Shown here: positions 8,700-17,594 of the stretch, piece after piece
How the letters are laid out: the number at the start of each line of letters is the position of its first letter
Position numbering within the stretch: position 1 is the first letter of the stretch
Assembly: GCA_963706755.1 (NCBI GenBank)
Contig: CAVPNH010000011.1
Location: forward strand, 310,001-374,000
Direction of reading: 5' to 3'
Length of the DNA: 64,000 nt
From: RPQJ01 sp963706755
GTDB lineage: Bacteria; Pseudomonadota; Gammaproteobacteria; Steroidobacterales; Steroidobacteraceae
Notes under the pieces: model-generated
What the model saw: the letters and a program-made list of their open reading frames with translations, nothing else
What the model was told of the DNA's origin: nothing
Database searches by the model: none
Made by a program: the position numbers and the translations under genes

Positions 8700-10720
8700 C
8701 AGCGCGCGCCCCGGCCGATGAGGCGCAGAAATTCCGCCTCGTCGACGACGCGCACGCCGAGCTCGGCCGCCTTGCGCAGCTTCGACCCCGCGTCTGCGCC
8801 GCTCACCAGCAGCGTGGTCTTGCGCGAAACGGAGTCCGTCACCGTCGCGCCCGCTGCGCGGGCGGCCGCGCGCGCCTCGTCGCGCGTCATGGAGCCCAGC
8901 GTCCCCGTGATCACGACCACTTCGCCGTGCAATGGCCCCTCCGCGGTGGCCCGGATGCGCACGCCTTCGGGCCAGGTGACGCCCGCCGCGCGCAGCGCGC
9001 GAATCACCTGCCGGTTGTGCGGCTCGGCGAAAAAGTCGCGCGCGTGCAGGGCCACGACCGGGCCGACGTCGCGTACCTGCCGGATCTCCTCCATGCCCGC
9101 CGACTGCAGGGCATCGAGGCTGCCGAAGTGCTCCGCAAGCGCGAGGGCCGTGGCCTCACCCACGTCCCGGATGCCGAGCGCATACAGGAATCGAGCCAGC
9201 GTGGTCGTCCTGCTGCGGGCGAGCGCAAGCACCAGGTTGGCCGCCGACTTCTCGCCCATGCGGTCGCGCCCGGCAAGTTCCTCGGCCGACAGCGTGTAGA
9301 GGTCGGCAGGCGTCTCGACGCGACCGGAGTCCACGAGCTGTTCGACGAGTTTCTCCCCGAGACCCTCGACGTCCATGGCGCGACGCGAGGCGAAGTGCAG
9401 CAGGGCTTCGCGCCGCTGCGCGCCGCAGACGAGTCCCCCGCTGCATCGCGCGACGGCCTCCCCCTCGGCGCGTGTCACGTGCGATCCGCAGACCGGGCAA
9501 TGCTCCGGCAGCTTCACGCGGCGCGCGCCCCTGGGTCGCTGGTCCTCGACCACCCGCACCACCTCGGGTATGACGTCGCCTGCCCGCCGCACCACGACCG
9601 TGTCGCCGATGCGCACGTCCTTGCGCTCGAGTTCGTCCATGTTGTGCAGCGTCACGTTGCTCACCGTCACGCCGCCGACGAACACGGGCTCCAGTCGTGC
9701 CACCGGAGTGAGCGCGCCGGTCCGGCCGACCTGGAAGTCCACGTCGCGCACGGTCGTGGTCTCCTCCTGCGCCGGGAACTTGTGGGCGATCGCCCAGCGC
9801 GGCGCGCGCGCGACGAATCCGAGGTCCCGTTGCCAGTCGAGCCGGTCCACCTTGTAGACCACGCCGTCGATGTCGTATTCGAGGCGGTCGCGCAGCTCAC
9901 CGATCCTCGCGTGGTACGCGAGGCAACCCTCGACGCCCTTGACCGTCTCCGCCAGGGGGCAGGTGCGCAGTCCCAGGCTGCGCAGCGCCTCGAGCATCTC
10001 GCCGTGGCGCCGCGCCGACGGCCAGCCCTCGGCGGCACCGACGCCATAGAAGAAGACATCCAGCGCTCGGCTCGCCGTGATGCGCGGGTCGAGCTGGCGC
10101 ATGCTGCCGGCCGCCGCATTGCGCGGATTGGCGAAGGTCTTCTCGCCGGATGCCGCCGCGCGCTGGTTCAGCCGTTCGAACGAACGGCGCGTCATGAACA
10201 CCTCGCCTCGGGCCTCGAGCACCTTCGGCGGGGAGCCCTGGAGCAGCAGCGGGAGCGAAGCGATCGTCCTCACGTTGGCCGTCACGTCCTCGCCCTTCGA
10301 TCCGTCCCCGCGCGTGGCGGCCTGTACGAACCGCCCGTGCTCGTAGCGCACGCTGATCGCGAGCCCGTCGATCTTGGGCTCCGCCGAGTACTCGACTCCG
10401 TCGACGTCGAGCCGCTCGCGCACCCGCCGGTCGAACTCGAGGACGTCCTGAGCGGCGAACGCGTTGTCCAGCGACAGCATGGGCACGGAGTGCCGGATTT
10501 CGGCGAATCCGCGCGACGGCTCGCCGCCCACCCGCTGTGTCGGCGAGTCGGTCGTGACGAGCTCGGGATGCGCCGCCTCGAGCTCGCGCAGCTCGCGCAC
10601 CAGCGCGTCGTAGCGCGCGTCGGAGATCTCCGGGTCGTCGAGTACGTAGTAGCGATGGTCGTGGCGCTGGATCTGCCGGCGCAGCTCGGCGACGCGGTTC
10701 GCGGCTTCGCGATCGGCCAT
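8699..10720 (-). CDS. ligA: NAD-dependent DNA ligase LigA
   Basis: The 673-residue protein has every LigA landmark. The Ia domain has HDHRYYVLDDPEISDARYD near residue 20. The adenylated lysine is in EPKIDGLA (K116), followed by TRGDGSKGEDVT and the EYDIDGVVYK nucleotidyltransferase motifs. After the OB fold comes a Cys4 zinc finger (CPVCGSH then two further Cys). Helix-hairpin-helix repeats and a C-terminal BRCT domain (VVITGTLGSMTRDEA near residue 600) complete it. The enzyme seals Okazaki fragments using NAD+. It starts 7 bp after zipA and its stop overlaps the first permease. Confidence 0.97.
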   Translation of the reverse strand: MADREAANRVAELRRQIQRHDHRYYVLDDPEISDARYDALVRELRELEAAHPELVTTDSPTQRVGGEPSRGFAEIRHSVPMLSLDNAFAAQDVLEFDRRVRERLDVDGVEYSAEPKIDGLAISVRYEHGRFVQAATRGDGSKGEDVTANVRTIASLPLLLQGSPPKVLEARGEVFMTRRSFERLNQRAAASGEKTFANPRNAAAGSMRQLDPRITASRALDVFFYGVGAAEGWPSARRHGEMLEALRSLGLRTCPLAETVKGVEGCLAYHARIGELRDRLEYDIDGVVYKVDRLDWQRDLGFVARAPRWAIAHKFPAQEETTTVRDVDFQVGRTGALTPVARLEPVFVGGVTVSNVTLHNMDELERKDVRIGDTVVVRRAGDVIPEVVRVVEDQRPRGARRVKLPEHCPVCGSHVTRAEGEAVARCSGGLVCGAQRREALLHFASRRAMDVEGLGEKLVEQLVDSGRVETPADLYTLSAEELAGRDRMGEKSAANLVLALARSRTTTLARFLYALGIRDVGEATALALAEHFGSLDALQSAGMEEIRQVRDVGPVVALHARDFFAEPHNRQVIRALRAAGVTWPEGVRIRATAEGPLHGEVVVITGTLGSMTRDEARAAARAAGATVTDSVSRKTTLLVSGADAGSKLRKAAELGVRVVDEAEFLRLIGRGAR

Positions 10721-10727
10721 CGCGCCG

Positions 10728-11552
10728 TCAGTGCCGGGCGGGACCGGCCCGGCCGCGGTCGAAGGCGAGCATTTCCTCGCGGAGGCGAACTACGCGCTGC
10801 GCGGTGAGGGGCACGCCGCGCTCGTCCTGCATGTGTCCGCCGAGACGACCGGCGAACGATCGAGCGGCGGCGAGCAGTTCCTCGAACGCCTGTTGCGCGT
10901 TGAGTGGTCCCGGCAGCACGGCGAAGATCGCGATCCCCGTATAGGCCGCGCCGGCCATGGTCGCCGGGTCGAAGGTGCCCGGCTCGCGCAGGCTCGCGAG
11001 GCTCAGCACGGGGCGCCCCAGGGCGTCGAGCCGGTGGAAGATCTCGTAGCGACCGAACTCGAAGCGCTCCGCCTGCACTGCTTCCTGCAGCAGCGAACCC
11101 TCGAAGCGCGACGGCAGCGGCGCCACGACACGGAGCGCGACGATGCGCTGGGCGCGGGCCTCGACCTGCGTCTGGGACTCGGTGTCCTCGTCGGGCGGCG
11201 GCCGGGCCGTCGAGGCGGGCTGGAACGTCTGGACGGGACGCGGCTGCGGCGCCGTCAACCGCTGGCCCAGGGTCGGCTCGCGCCGCCCGGCGTGCGAGGC
11301 GAGGTCATCGACTTCGATGGACGGCACGACCTCGTGCACCTCGGGAACGCGGTCGTCGAGCCGTACCTGCGGCTCGTAGCGCACGGGTTCCGCGTCTTCA
11401 GGCGGCGCGGCTGCCGCGGACGGCGGCTCGATCGGGACCGCTCGCCGGGCAACGGTCGCCGCGGACCGCAGCTTTGAGCGGATGCCCCACAGGTAGAGCC
11501 CCGCGATCAACGCGAGACCGGCCGCGAGCAGTATCCAGCGCAGTTCCGCCAT
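10728..11552 (-). CDS. zipA: Cell division protein ZipA
   Basis: The 274-residue protein has one N-terminal membrane helix (LRWILLAAGLALIAGLYLWG), a basic stretch, a long Pro/Ala/Glu-rich linker (about residues 35-135) and a C-terminal ZipA domain with FEIFHRL-type (FGRYEIFHRLDALGRPVLS) and AFEELLAAARSFAGRLGG motifs. That domain binds the conserved FtsZ tail and tethers the Z-ring to the inner membrane. The gene lies between smc (9 bp away) and ligA (7 bp away), an order recurrent in gammaproteobacteria, which supports the call. Confidence 0.93.
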   Translation of the reverse strand: MAELRWILLAAGLALIAGLYLWGIRSKLRSAATVARRAVPIEPPSAAAAPPEDAEPVRYEPQVRLDDRVPEVHEVVPSIEVDDLASHAGRREPTLGQRLTAPQPRPVQTFQPASTARPPPDEDTESQTQVEARAQRIVALRVVAPLPSRFEGSLLQEAVQAERFEFGRYEIFHRLDALGRPVLSLASLREPGTFDPATMAGAAYTGIAIFAVLPGPLNAQQAFEELLAAARSFAGRLGGHMQDERGVPLTAQRVVRLREEMLAFDRGRAGPARH

Positions 11553-11561
11553 CGTTTACCG

Positions 11562-14500
11562 TCAGATCGCAGCGAGCCGCACGGCTTCCTCGACGTCCAC
11601 CGCGACCAGCCGCGACACGCCGGGCTCGTTCATGGTGACACCGAGCAGCTGGTTCGCAAGTTCCATCGTTGCCTTGTTGTGGGTGACGAACACGAACTGT
11701 ACCCGGCTCGACATCTCACGGACGATGTCGCAGAAACGGCCGACGTTGTTCTCGTCGAGCGGCGCGTCGACTTCGTCCAGGAGGCAGAAGGGAGCCGGGT
11801 TCAGTTCGAAGATCGAGAACACCAGCGCCACGGCCGTGAGGGCCTTCTCACCGCCGGACAGCTGGCTGATGGAGCTGTTCCGCTTGCCCGGCGGCCGGGC
11901 CATGATCGCGACGCCCGACTCGAGCACGTCCTCGCCCACGAGTTCGAGGTAGGCGTGTCCGCCGCCGAACAGGCGCGGGAATTTTTCCTTGAGCCCGGCG
12001 TTGACGCGATCGAAGGTGTCCTGGAAGCGCGTGCGCGTTTCCCGGTCGATCTTGCGCATCGCGTCCTCGAGTGTCGCAAGCGCGTCGTTCAGGTCCTTGA
12101 ACTGCCGGTCCAGGTATTCCTTGCGCTCGGACTGCTCGCGGAACTCGTCGATCGCCGCGAGGTTCACCTGTCCGAGCCGCTCGATCTTCTCCCCCGCTTC
12201 CGCCAGACGCAGCTCCCAGGCTGCGACCTCGGCCTCCGGCACCAGGGCCGCGGCGACGTCGGCGAGTTCGAGGCGCGTGGCCGCGAACTGCTCGAGCAGG
12301 TTCTCGCGGCGGACCCGCAGTTCCTGTACCGAGAACTTTACGTTTTCGAGCAGCTCGCGCGCTTCCTGCACGGCCGCCTCGGTCCCGACGCGGCGCTCGT
12401 CCAGCTCGCGGAGGCCCGCGTCCACGGCGTCCATCGCGCGCCTCGCGGCGGCGAGTTCCTCCTCCACCGCGACCCTGCGCGACAGCGCCGAATCCAGCGC
12501 CTGCTTCAATTCCGCCTCACCCGCCTCGCCCGCGGCGAGCTGCGTCTCGAGTTCGGTCCTGCGCGCCGCGAACTGGCCGATCTGGCCCTCGAGGCGCGCG
12601 ATGCCCGCGAGCAGCGACTCGTGGCTCGCGCGACGCGACTCGACGCGGATGGCGACCTCGCGCGCCACGTTCCGATGCTCCTCCGCCTGCCGCCGGGCGT
12701 CGGCGAGAGCCTGGCGCAACGCGTCGCGATCGCCCTCGAGCAGCTTGCGCCGGTCCTCGAGCGCGGCCATCGCCTCGACCGCCTCGCCGAGTCGCGCGCG
12801 CGCGGAACGGTTGCCGGCGGTCGCGACCTCGAGTGCTCCCTCGAGTTCCGCGAGTTCCCCTGAGAGCTGCTGCATTCGCGCGCTGCGCTGCTCGGCTCGC
12901 GCGCGCAGCCCGTCGAGCTGGGAGCGCAGGCCCATGTGCTCGGCGCCGGTCTGCGACAGTCGCGCCTGGTCCGTGGCGAGCCGGTCCTCGGTGTCGCGGA
13001 TTCCCGCGCGCTGCTGCTCCAGCTGGCCCTCGAGCTCGCGATGCCGGGCCGCCATGCGTTCGAGTTCTCCGCGCTGGCGGCGCAGGTCCTGCTCGCGTTC
13101 GATGACGCCCTCGTGCACGTCGCGATCGCGACTCACGCGCAGCCAGTCCGGGCCGATCCAGATGCCGTCACGCGTGATCACGGACTGGCCTGCCCGCAGG
13201 CGCAAGCGGGCGGCAAGTGCCTCGGCCAGCGTGTCCGCGGCCGCGATGCCTTCGAACAGGGCGTCGAGCCCGGCGGGTCCCTGCACGTGCGAGCGCAGCG
13301 TCCCGGAGCCGTGTCCCGTGCCGCCGGCCGCCTGGCCCGCGGCGAAGAAGGTCACCGTCCCGGAGGACAGGCTTTCGAGCATGCCCGCGACGTCGTCGAT
13401 CGACTCGACGCAGACCGCCTCGAGGTACGAACCGAGCACGGTCTCGACCGCGCGCTCCCAGCCCGCGTCCACCGAAAGCTGCTGGGCGAGGCGCTGGTTC
13501 GCGTTGAGTCCGCGCGAGGCGAGCCAGTCCACGACCTTGCCCTGCCCCTGGCCCAGTGCTGCGCGCTGCAGCGCCTCGAGCGACACCACCCGGCCTTCGA
13601 CCTCCTGCGTCTGGCGGCGCGCCGCCTGCGACGCCTCGGCGAGCTCCCGTTCGCGTGCGCGCTCTGCCTGCAGTGTCTCCACGAGTCCTGCGATGCGCTT
13701 GCGCGCGGACTCGAGCCCGCTCAGCGCCTCGCCCTCCGCGCGCTCGAGTTCCTCGATCCTGGCGGCGACGTCGGCCGCCGACAAGGTCTCGTGCTCCTGC
13801 GCGGCGCGTTGCCGCTGCTCGGCAAGGCGCTGCAGCTGGATGTCCATCTGGCCCAGGCGCGCGCGCTCGGCCTCCGCCGCGGACGAGGACTCGCGCAGCG
13901 ACTGGTTGAACGCTTCCCAGCGTTCCTGCCAGGCGTGCATCTGGGTCTCGCAATCGGCGAGCGTCGCAGCCGAGCCATCCTCGGCGGCTCGCGCAGCTTC
14001 GAGCCCGGGACCGAGTTCGGCGAGGGCCACCTCGAGTTCGGACGCGAGCTCGGCGTCGCGGCGCCGGTGCACGCCCGCCTCCTCGAGTCCCTGCGCCACC
14101 TGCGCGAGTTCCTGTCGCTGCTGGCCGCGGATCTGGCGCGCGTGCTCGATCGCCTGCTCGCTGCGCGAGATCTCGGCGCCGACCTGGTAGTAACGGCCCT
14201 GTACCTCGCCCAGGACCTCGCCCTGTGCGTCGTGATCGCGCCGGGCCCGCTCGATGGCCGCCTCGACCGAGCGTTGCGCGGCCAGCGCCGACTGCAGGGC
14301 CAGGTCGCGCTCGCCCATGATCGCCTGTCGCGCCCCGGCCTCCGTCTCGACCTCGCGCAGCTTGAGAGCGAGCAGTTCCGCGTGCAGCTGCCGTTCCTCC
14401 TGCTTGAGCGCCTGGTAGCGACGTGCCGTCGCGGCCTGGCGCTGCAGGTGCCGGAGCTGCTTCTCGACCTCGTCACGCAGGTCGGAGAGACGCGCCAGGT

Positions 14501-15068
14501 TCTCGCGCGTGTGCCCGATACGGCTCTCGGTCTCGCGCCTGCGCTCCTTGTACTTCGAGATGCCGGCCGCCTCCTCGAGGAACGCGCGCATCTCGTCGGC
14601 CTTGGCCTCGATGACGCGCGAGATCATGTTCTGCTCGATGATTGCGTAGCTGCGCGAGCCCAATCCCGTGCCGAGGAAGAGCTGCGTGATGTCCTTGCGA
14701 CGGCAGCGCGTGCCGTTCAGGAAGTACGACGACGTGCCGTCCCGGGATACCAGACGCCGCAGCGATACCTCGGCATAGCCGGCGTATTCGCCGCCGAGCT
14801 TGCCGTCCGAGTTGTCGAACACGAGCTCGACCGACGCGTTGCCAACCGCTTTGCGCGATGCCGAGCCATTGAAGATCACGTCGGCCATCGACTCGCCGCG
14901 CAGGTGCTTCGCGGAGATCTCGCCCATCACCCAGCGCACGGCGTCGATGATGTTCGACTTGCCGCAGCCGTTCGGCCCGACGACACCGACCAGGCTGCTC
15001 GGAAAGCTGACCGAAGTGGGATCGACGAACGACTTGAATCCGGCCAGCTTGATCTTGGTCAGGCGCAT
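11562..15068 (-). CDS. smc: Chromosome segregation protein SMC
   Basis: The 1168-residue SMC has the N-terminal head (KLAGFKSFVDPT, Walker A GPNGCGKSNIIDA near residue 32) and two long coiled coils rich in Glu/Arg/Ala. The central hinge lies at about residues 500-650. The C-terminal head has the signature LSGGEKALTAVAL and the Walker B FCLLDEVDAPLDENN. SMC dimers organise newly replicated origins with ScpAB; scpAB are not in this window. It heads the minus-strand operon smc-zipA-ligA-opp and is divergent from dksA. Full family length with no disruption. Confidence 0.97.
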   Translation of the reverse strand: MRLTKIKLAGFKSFVDPTSVSFPSSLVGVVGPNGCGKSNIIDAVRWVMGEISAKHLRGESMADVIFNGSASRKAVGNASVELVFDNSDGKLGGEYAGYAEVSLRRLVSRDGTSSYFLNGTRCRRKDITQLFLGTGLGSRSYAIIEQNMISRVIEAKADEMRAFLEEAAGISKYKERRRETESRIGHTRENLARLSDLRDEVEKQLRHLQRQAATARRYQALKQEERQLHAELLALKLREVETEAGARQAIMGERDLALQSALAAQRSVEAAIERARRDHDAQGEVLGEVQGRYYQVGAEISRSEQAIEHARQIRGQQRQELAQVAQGLEEAGVHRRRDAELASELEVALAELGPGLEAARAAEDGSAATLADCETQMHAWQERWEAFNQSLRESSSAAEAERARLGQMDIQLQRLAEQRQRAAQEHETLSAADVAARIEELERAEGEALSGLESARKRIAGLVETLQAERARERELAEASQAARRQTQEVEGRVVSLEALQRAALGQGQGKVVDWLASRGLNANQRLAQQLSVDAGWERAVETVLGSYLEAVCVESIDDVAGMLESLSSGTVTFFAAGQAAGGTGHGSGTLRSHVQGPAGLDALFEGIAAADTLAEALAARLRLRAGQSVITRDGIWIGPDWLRVSRDRDVHEGVIEREQDLRRQRGELERMAARHRELEGQLEQQRAGIRDTEDRLATDQARLSQTGAEHMGLRSQLDGLRARAEQRSARMQQLSGELAELEGALEVATAGNRSARARLGEAVEAMAALEDRRKLLEGDRDALRQALADARRQAEEHRNVAREVAIRVESRRASHESLLAGIARLEGQIGQFAARRTELETQLAAGEAGEAELKQALDSALSRRVAVEEELAAARRAMDAVDAGLRELDERRVGTEAAVQEARELLENVKFSVQELRVRRENLLEQFAATRLELADVAAALVPEAEVAAWELRLAEAGEKIERLGQVNLAAIDEFREQSERKEYLDRQFKDLNDALATLEDAMRKIDRETRTRFQDTFDRVNAGLKEKFPRLFGGGHAYLELVGEDVLESGVAIMARPPGKRNSSISQLSGGEKALTAVALVFSIFELNPAPFCLLDEVDAPLDENNVGRFCDIVREMSSRVQFVFVTHNKATMELANQLLGVTMNEPGVSRLVAVDVEEAVRLAAI

Positions 15069-15196
15069 CGATCACCCAGGGGGGCAGGGAGTCACGGGAA
15101 TGGACGCGAAGTGTAAAAGAAAGTGACCCGCGCCACAGCACTGGCAGCGGCTGGCGGCCCGCGCGCTCCGGGGCGCCGCCGAAGGCGTTCAGGCAG

Positions 15197-15225
15197 GTGG
15201 ACCAGCGGCGCACGGTCTGTATAAT
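15197..15225 (+). promoter_or_regulatory. Candidate sigma-70 promoter of dksA
   Basis: A consensus -10 hexamer TATAAT lies at 15220-15225, directly after TCTG. With 17-bp spacing the -35 would be GTGGAC at 15197-15202, a partial match to TTGACA. The predicted start is near 15232, giving a leader of about 30 nt before the ATG. GGAG at 15250-15253 is a well-placed ribosome binding site. Confidence 0.6.
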
Positions 15226-15260
15226 CCCGCGTCCTTCGTACCGTCCCCCGGAGTCCGTAG

Positions 15261-16013
15261 ATGCCCGCCAAGAAACCGTCTGCCAAGCCGACCAAGGCCA
15301 AGAAGACTGTTTCGACCAGGCCAGCCGCCAAGGCTGCCTCCAGGACGCCCGTGAAGCCGGCGCCGAAGGTGAAGCGCGCTCCGGCCAAGGCCGTCCCTGC
15401 GAAGGCTGCGCGCGGGAAGGCGGCGCCCGCGAAAGGGGCCCCCGCAAAAGCCACGCCAGCAAAGACGACCGCAAAGGCTCCCGTCCGGGCGATTGCCACG
15501 AAGCCGGCCCCCAAGGCGCAACCCCCGGCTCCGGCCAGGCCGCCCACGGCTCCATCGCCCGTGTTGAGCGCAAGCCTGCTGTCCGGGCCGCGCAACGTCG
15601 AACCGTACGTTCCTCGCAAGGGCGAGGAGTACATGAGCAAGCAGCAGCTCGAGCACTTCCGCACCATCCTCTCCAGCTGGAAGCAGGACCTGATGCAGGA
15701 AGTCGACCGCACCATGCTGCACATGAAGGACGAGGCGGCCAACTTCCCCGACCCGAACGACCGTGCGACGCAGGAATCCGAGTTCAGCCTCGAGCTGCGG
15801 ACGCGCGACCGCGAACGCAAGCTGATCCGGAAGATCGACGAGGCGCTGAAGCGCATCGAGGACGGCAGCTATGGTTTCTGTCTCGAGACCGGCGAGCCGA
15901 TCGGGGTGAAGCGGCTCGAGGCCCGTCCGGTGGCGACGCTCAGCGTCGAGGCCCAGGAACGCCGTGAGCGGCGCGAAAAACAGTTCGGCGACCGCGACGA
16001 CTGGTACCGTTGA
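15261..16013 (+). CDS. dksA: DksA-family RNA polymerase-binding factor with histone-like N-terminal tail
   Basis: The 250-residue protein has two parts. Residues 1 to about 105 are a low-complexity Lys/Ala/Pro tail built from short variants of KAAPAK and KAPAKA, reminiscent of eukaryotic H1-type tails. Residues from about 120 on form a DksA domain: a coiled coil with the tip DPNDRATQESEF (tip Asp and Ala kept), then RDRERKLIRKID and RLEARPVATLS. Of the four zinc-finger cysteines of E. coli DksA only the first (FCLETG) remains; the others are Thr, Ser and Ala, as in Cys-poor alphaproteobacterial DksA. DksA binds the polymerase secondary channel and, with ppGpp, controls rRNA and stress promoters. 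relA is also in this window. Confidence 0.93.
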   Translation: MPAKKPSAKPTKAKKTVSTRPAAKAASRTPVKPAPKVKRAPAKAVPAKAARGKAAPAKGAPAKATPAKTTAKAPVRAIATKPAPKAQPPAPARPPTAPSPVLSASLLSGPRNVEPYVPRKGEEYMSKQQLEHFRTILSSWKQDLMQEVDRTMLHMKDEAANFPDPNDRATQESEFSLELRTRDRERKLIRKIDEALKRIEDGSYGFCLETGEPIGVKRLEARPVATLSVEAQERRERREKQFGDRDDWYR

Positions 16014-16932
16014 GGTTTCGCGGGCCTACCGCGGGCGATTCGCGCCCACACCCAGCGGGGGCCTCCATTTCGGCTCGCTGGTGGCGGCCGTCGCAAGCTA
16101 TCTCGACGCCAGGGCCGCGTCTGGACAGTGGCTGGTCCGCATCGAAGACCTCGACCCGCCCCGCGAACGACCCGGCGCGGCGGACGACATCCTCTCCACG
16201 CTCGACCGGCTCGGACTGCACTGGCACGGTCCGGTGCTGCGCCAGAGCGCTCGATCGGATGCCTACGCCGCGGCGCTCGAGCGGCTGGGCCGTGATGGGC
16301 AGCTGCGCGGGTGCCTGTGCACCCGTGCCGCCCTCGCCGCGCTGCCGGAGAACGCCCGGCGCGAGTCCGGCGACGACCTCTACCATCCCCCGGACTGCCT
16401 CGTCGCCCCGCCGGCCGACACGTTCCACTCGGCGCTACGGCTCAAGGTCCCGGACCAGCACACCGCGTTCACGGATCGCGCCCAGGGTGCCGTATGCACC
16501 AACGTGGCGCGGTGCCTCGGCGACTTCGTGCTCAGGCGCAAGGACGGCCTCTACGCCTACCAGCTGGCCGTGGTCGTGGACGACGAGGAACAGGGAATCA
16601 CCGACGTGGTCCGCGGAGCCGACCTGCTCCAGAGCACGCCCAGGCAGATCCTGCTCCAGCAGGCCCTCGGAATGCGTGGCATGAGATACATGCATGTCCC
16701 TCTTGCCGTGGACGCTGGCGGCCTTAAGCTCTCCAAGTCGGCCGACGCGCCGCGGCTTGCCGGGGCCGCGCCGGCGGCGCAGCTCATGGCCGCGCTCGGC
16801 TTCCTGGGTCAGGACACCCCGGGAGAGCTCGAAGGCGCCACGGTTGCGGAGGTGCTCGACTGGGCCGCCGCCGGCTGGCGGCCGGAGCGGTTCGCGGGTA
16901 TAGGCTCGAAGAGGGCCCCGGAGCCGGCATGA
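15964..16932 (+). CDS. gluQ: Glutamyl-Q tRNA(Asp) synthetase
   Basis: A 322-residue truncated GluRS homologue without the anticodon-binding domain. RGRFAPTPSGGLHFGSL near residue 24 is the HIGH-region motif and LKLSKS is the KMSKS equivalent. A zinc site of the GluQ type is present (CLC near residue 117, then a Tyr and Cys in YHPPDC), as is RIEDLDPPRE. The enzyme activates glutamate and transfers it to queuosine-34 of tRNA(Asp). The GTG at 15964 overlaps the dksA end by 50 bp, and no better start exists before the family core. The dksA-gluQ order is common in gammaproteobacteria. queC and queE for queuosine synthesis lie at 38-40 kb. Confidence 0.93.
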   Translation: MSGAKNSSATATTGTVEVSRAYRGRFAPTPSGGLHFGSLVAAVASYLDARAASGQWLVRIEDLDPPRERPGAADDILSTLDRLGLHWHGPVLRQSARSDAYAAALERLGRDGQLRGCLCTRAALAALPENARRESGDDLYHPPDCLVAPPADTFHSALRLKVPDQHTAFTDRAQGAVCTNVARCLGDFVLRRKDGLYAYQLAVVVDDEEQGITDVVRGADLLQSTPRQILLQQALGMRGMRYMHVPLAVDAGGLKLSKSADAPRLAGAAPAAQLMAALGFLGQDTPGELEGATVAEVLDWAAAGWRPERFAGIGSKRAPEPA

Positions 16933-16963
16933 GACGTCAGATACAGGTACAGGTAGAGACCGC

Positions 16964-17494
16964 ATGACAACCAAGGCCAAGAGCAGACGGACACGGGCCC
17001 AGGCATCGCCGCAGGACGCAGGGCGGCCGGCGCCTCGCGTCATCCGCAAATACCCGAACCGCCGCCTGTACGACACGGTCGAGAGCCGCTACGTCACGCT
17101 CGCCGACGTCCGCCGCCTCGTCGTCGACCGCATCGACTTCGTCGTGCTGGACCGCAAGTCGCAGCAGGACATCACCCGCAGCATCCTGTTGCAGGTGATC
17201 GCCGAGCAGGAAGGCGCCGGCGAATCGCTGATGAGCCGGGATTTCCTGTCGCAGGTGATCCGCACTTACGGCAGCGGACTACAGGACTTCGTCGGCCGCT
17301 ACCTCGATGAGAGCATCCAGCAGTTCGCGCGCGAGCAGCGTGAGCTGCGCGAACGATTCAAGAACGTGGTCGGGGTGGACCCGGTCGAGACGGTGACCGC
17401 GGTCGCGCAAAGGAACTACCAGCGCTGGAAGGCGCTGCAGGAAGAAGTGTTCAATCGCCTGCCGCGACCGTGGGCACGTGAGGACAAAGAATAG
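16964..17494 (+). CDS. phaR: Polyhydroxyalkanoate synthesis regulator PhaR
   Basis: A 176-residue protein whose residues 25-75 (VIRKYPNRRLYDTVESRYVTL, then VRRLVVDRIDFVVLDRKSQQDITRSIL) are the highly conserved PHB/PHA accumulation regulator DNA-binding domain. A C-terminal helical region (QEGAGESLMSRDFLSQVIRTYG onward) binds PHA granules. In studied species PhaR represses phasin genes until polymer is present. No pha biosynthetic gene lies in the window. The stop codon is embedded in the left arm of a long inverted repeat shared with the convergent pnp end. Confidence 0.9.
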   Translation: MTTKAKSRRTRAQASPQDAGRPAPRVIRKYPNRRLYDTVESRYVTLADVRRLVVDRIDFVVLDRKSQQDITRSILLQVIAEQEGAGESLMSRDFLSQVIRTYGSGLQDFVGRYLDESIQQFAREQRELRERFKNVVGVDPVETVTAVAQRNYQRWKALQEEVFNRLPRPWAREDKE

Positions 17495-17581
17495 GGGGTA
17501 ATGATCAGGGGGTAGGGGGTAGCGAAGAATGCCCTGAGGCGCCTCCGACCACTAACCCCTACCCCCTGATCATTACCCCCT
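17493..17581. repeat. Long inverted repeat between convergent phaR and pnp (bidirectional terminator candidate)
   Basis: Left arm 17493-17521 and right arm 17553-17581 are inverted copies agreeing at about 28 of 29 positions. Each arm carries GGTAATGATCAGGGG followed by TAGGGGGTAG-type sequence. The loop is about 31 nt. The right arm is followed by TTTC on the plus strand, so the hairpin may end both transcripts. A single diverged copy of the arm sequence also lies at 30910-30940, which shows that this is a dispersed element and not only a local terminator. Confidence 0.75.
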
Positions 17582-17594
17582 TTCGGGCGCCGGC

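Noticed and set aside
9250..9520. Short frames within ligA as separate genes
   Set aside because: They are out-of-frame fragments inside the zinc-finger and HhH region of a complete ligase.
15300..15560. Short tandem-like repeats in the dksA tail considered as a CRISPR or DNA repeat array
   Set aside because: The periodicity comes from Lys/Ala/Pro codons in frame; units are irregular and there are no spacers. No CRISPR array was seen anywhere in the window.
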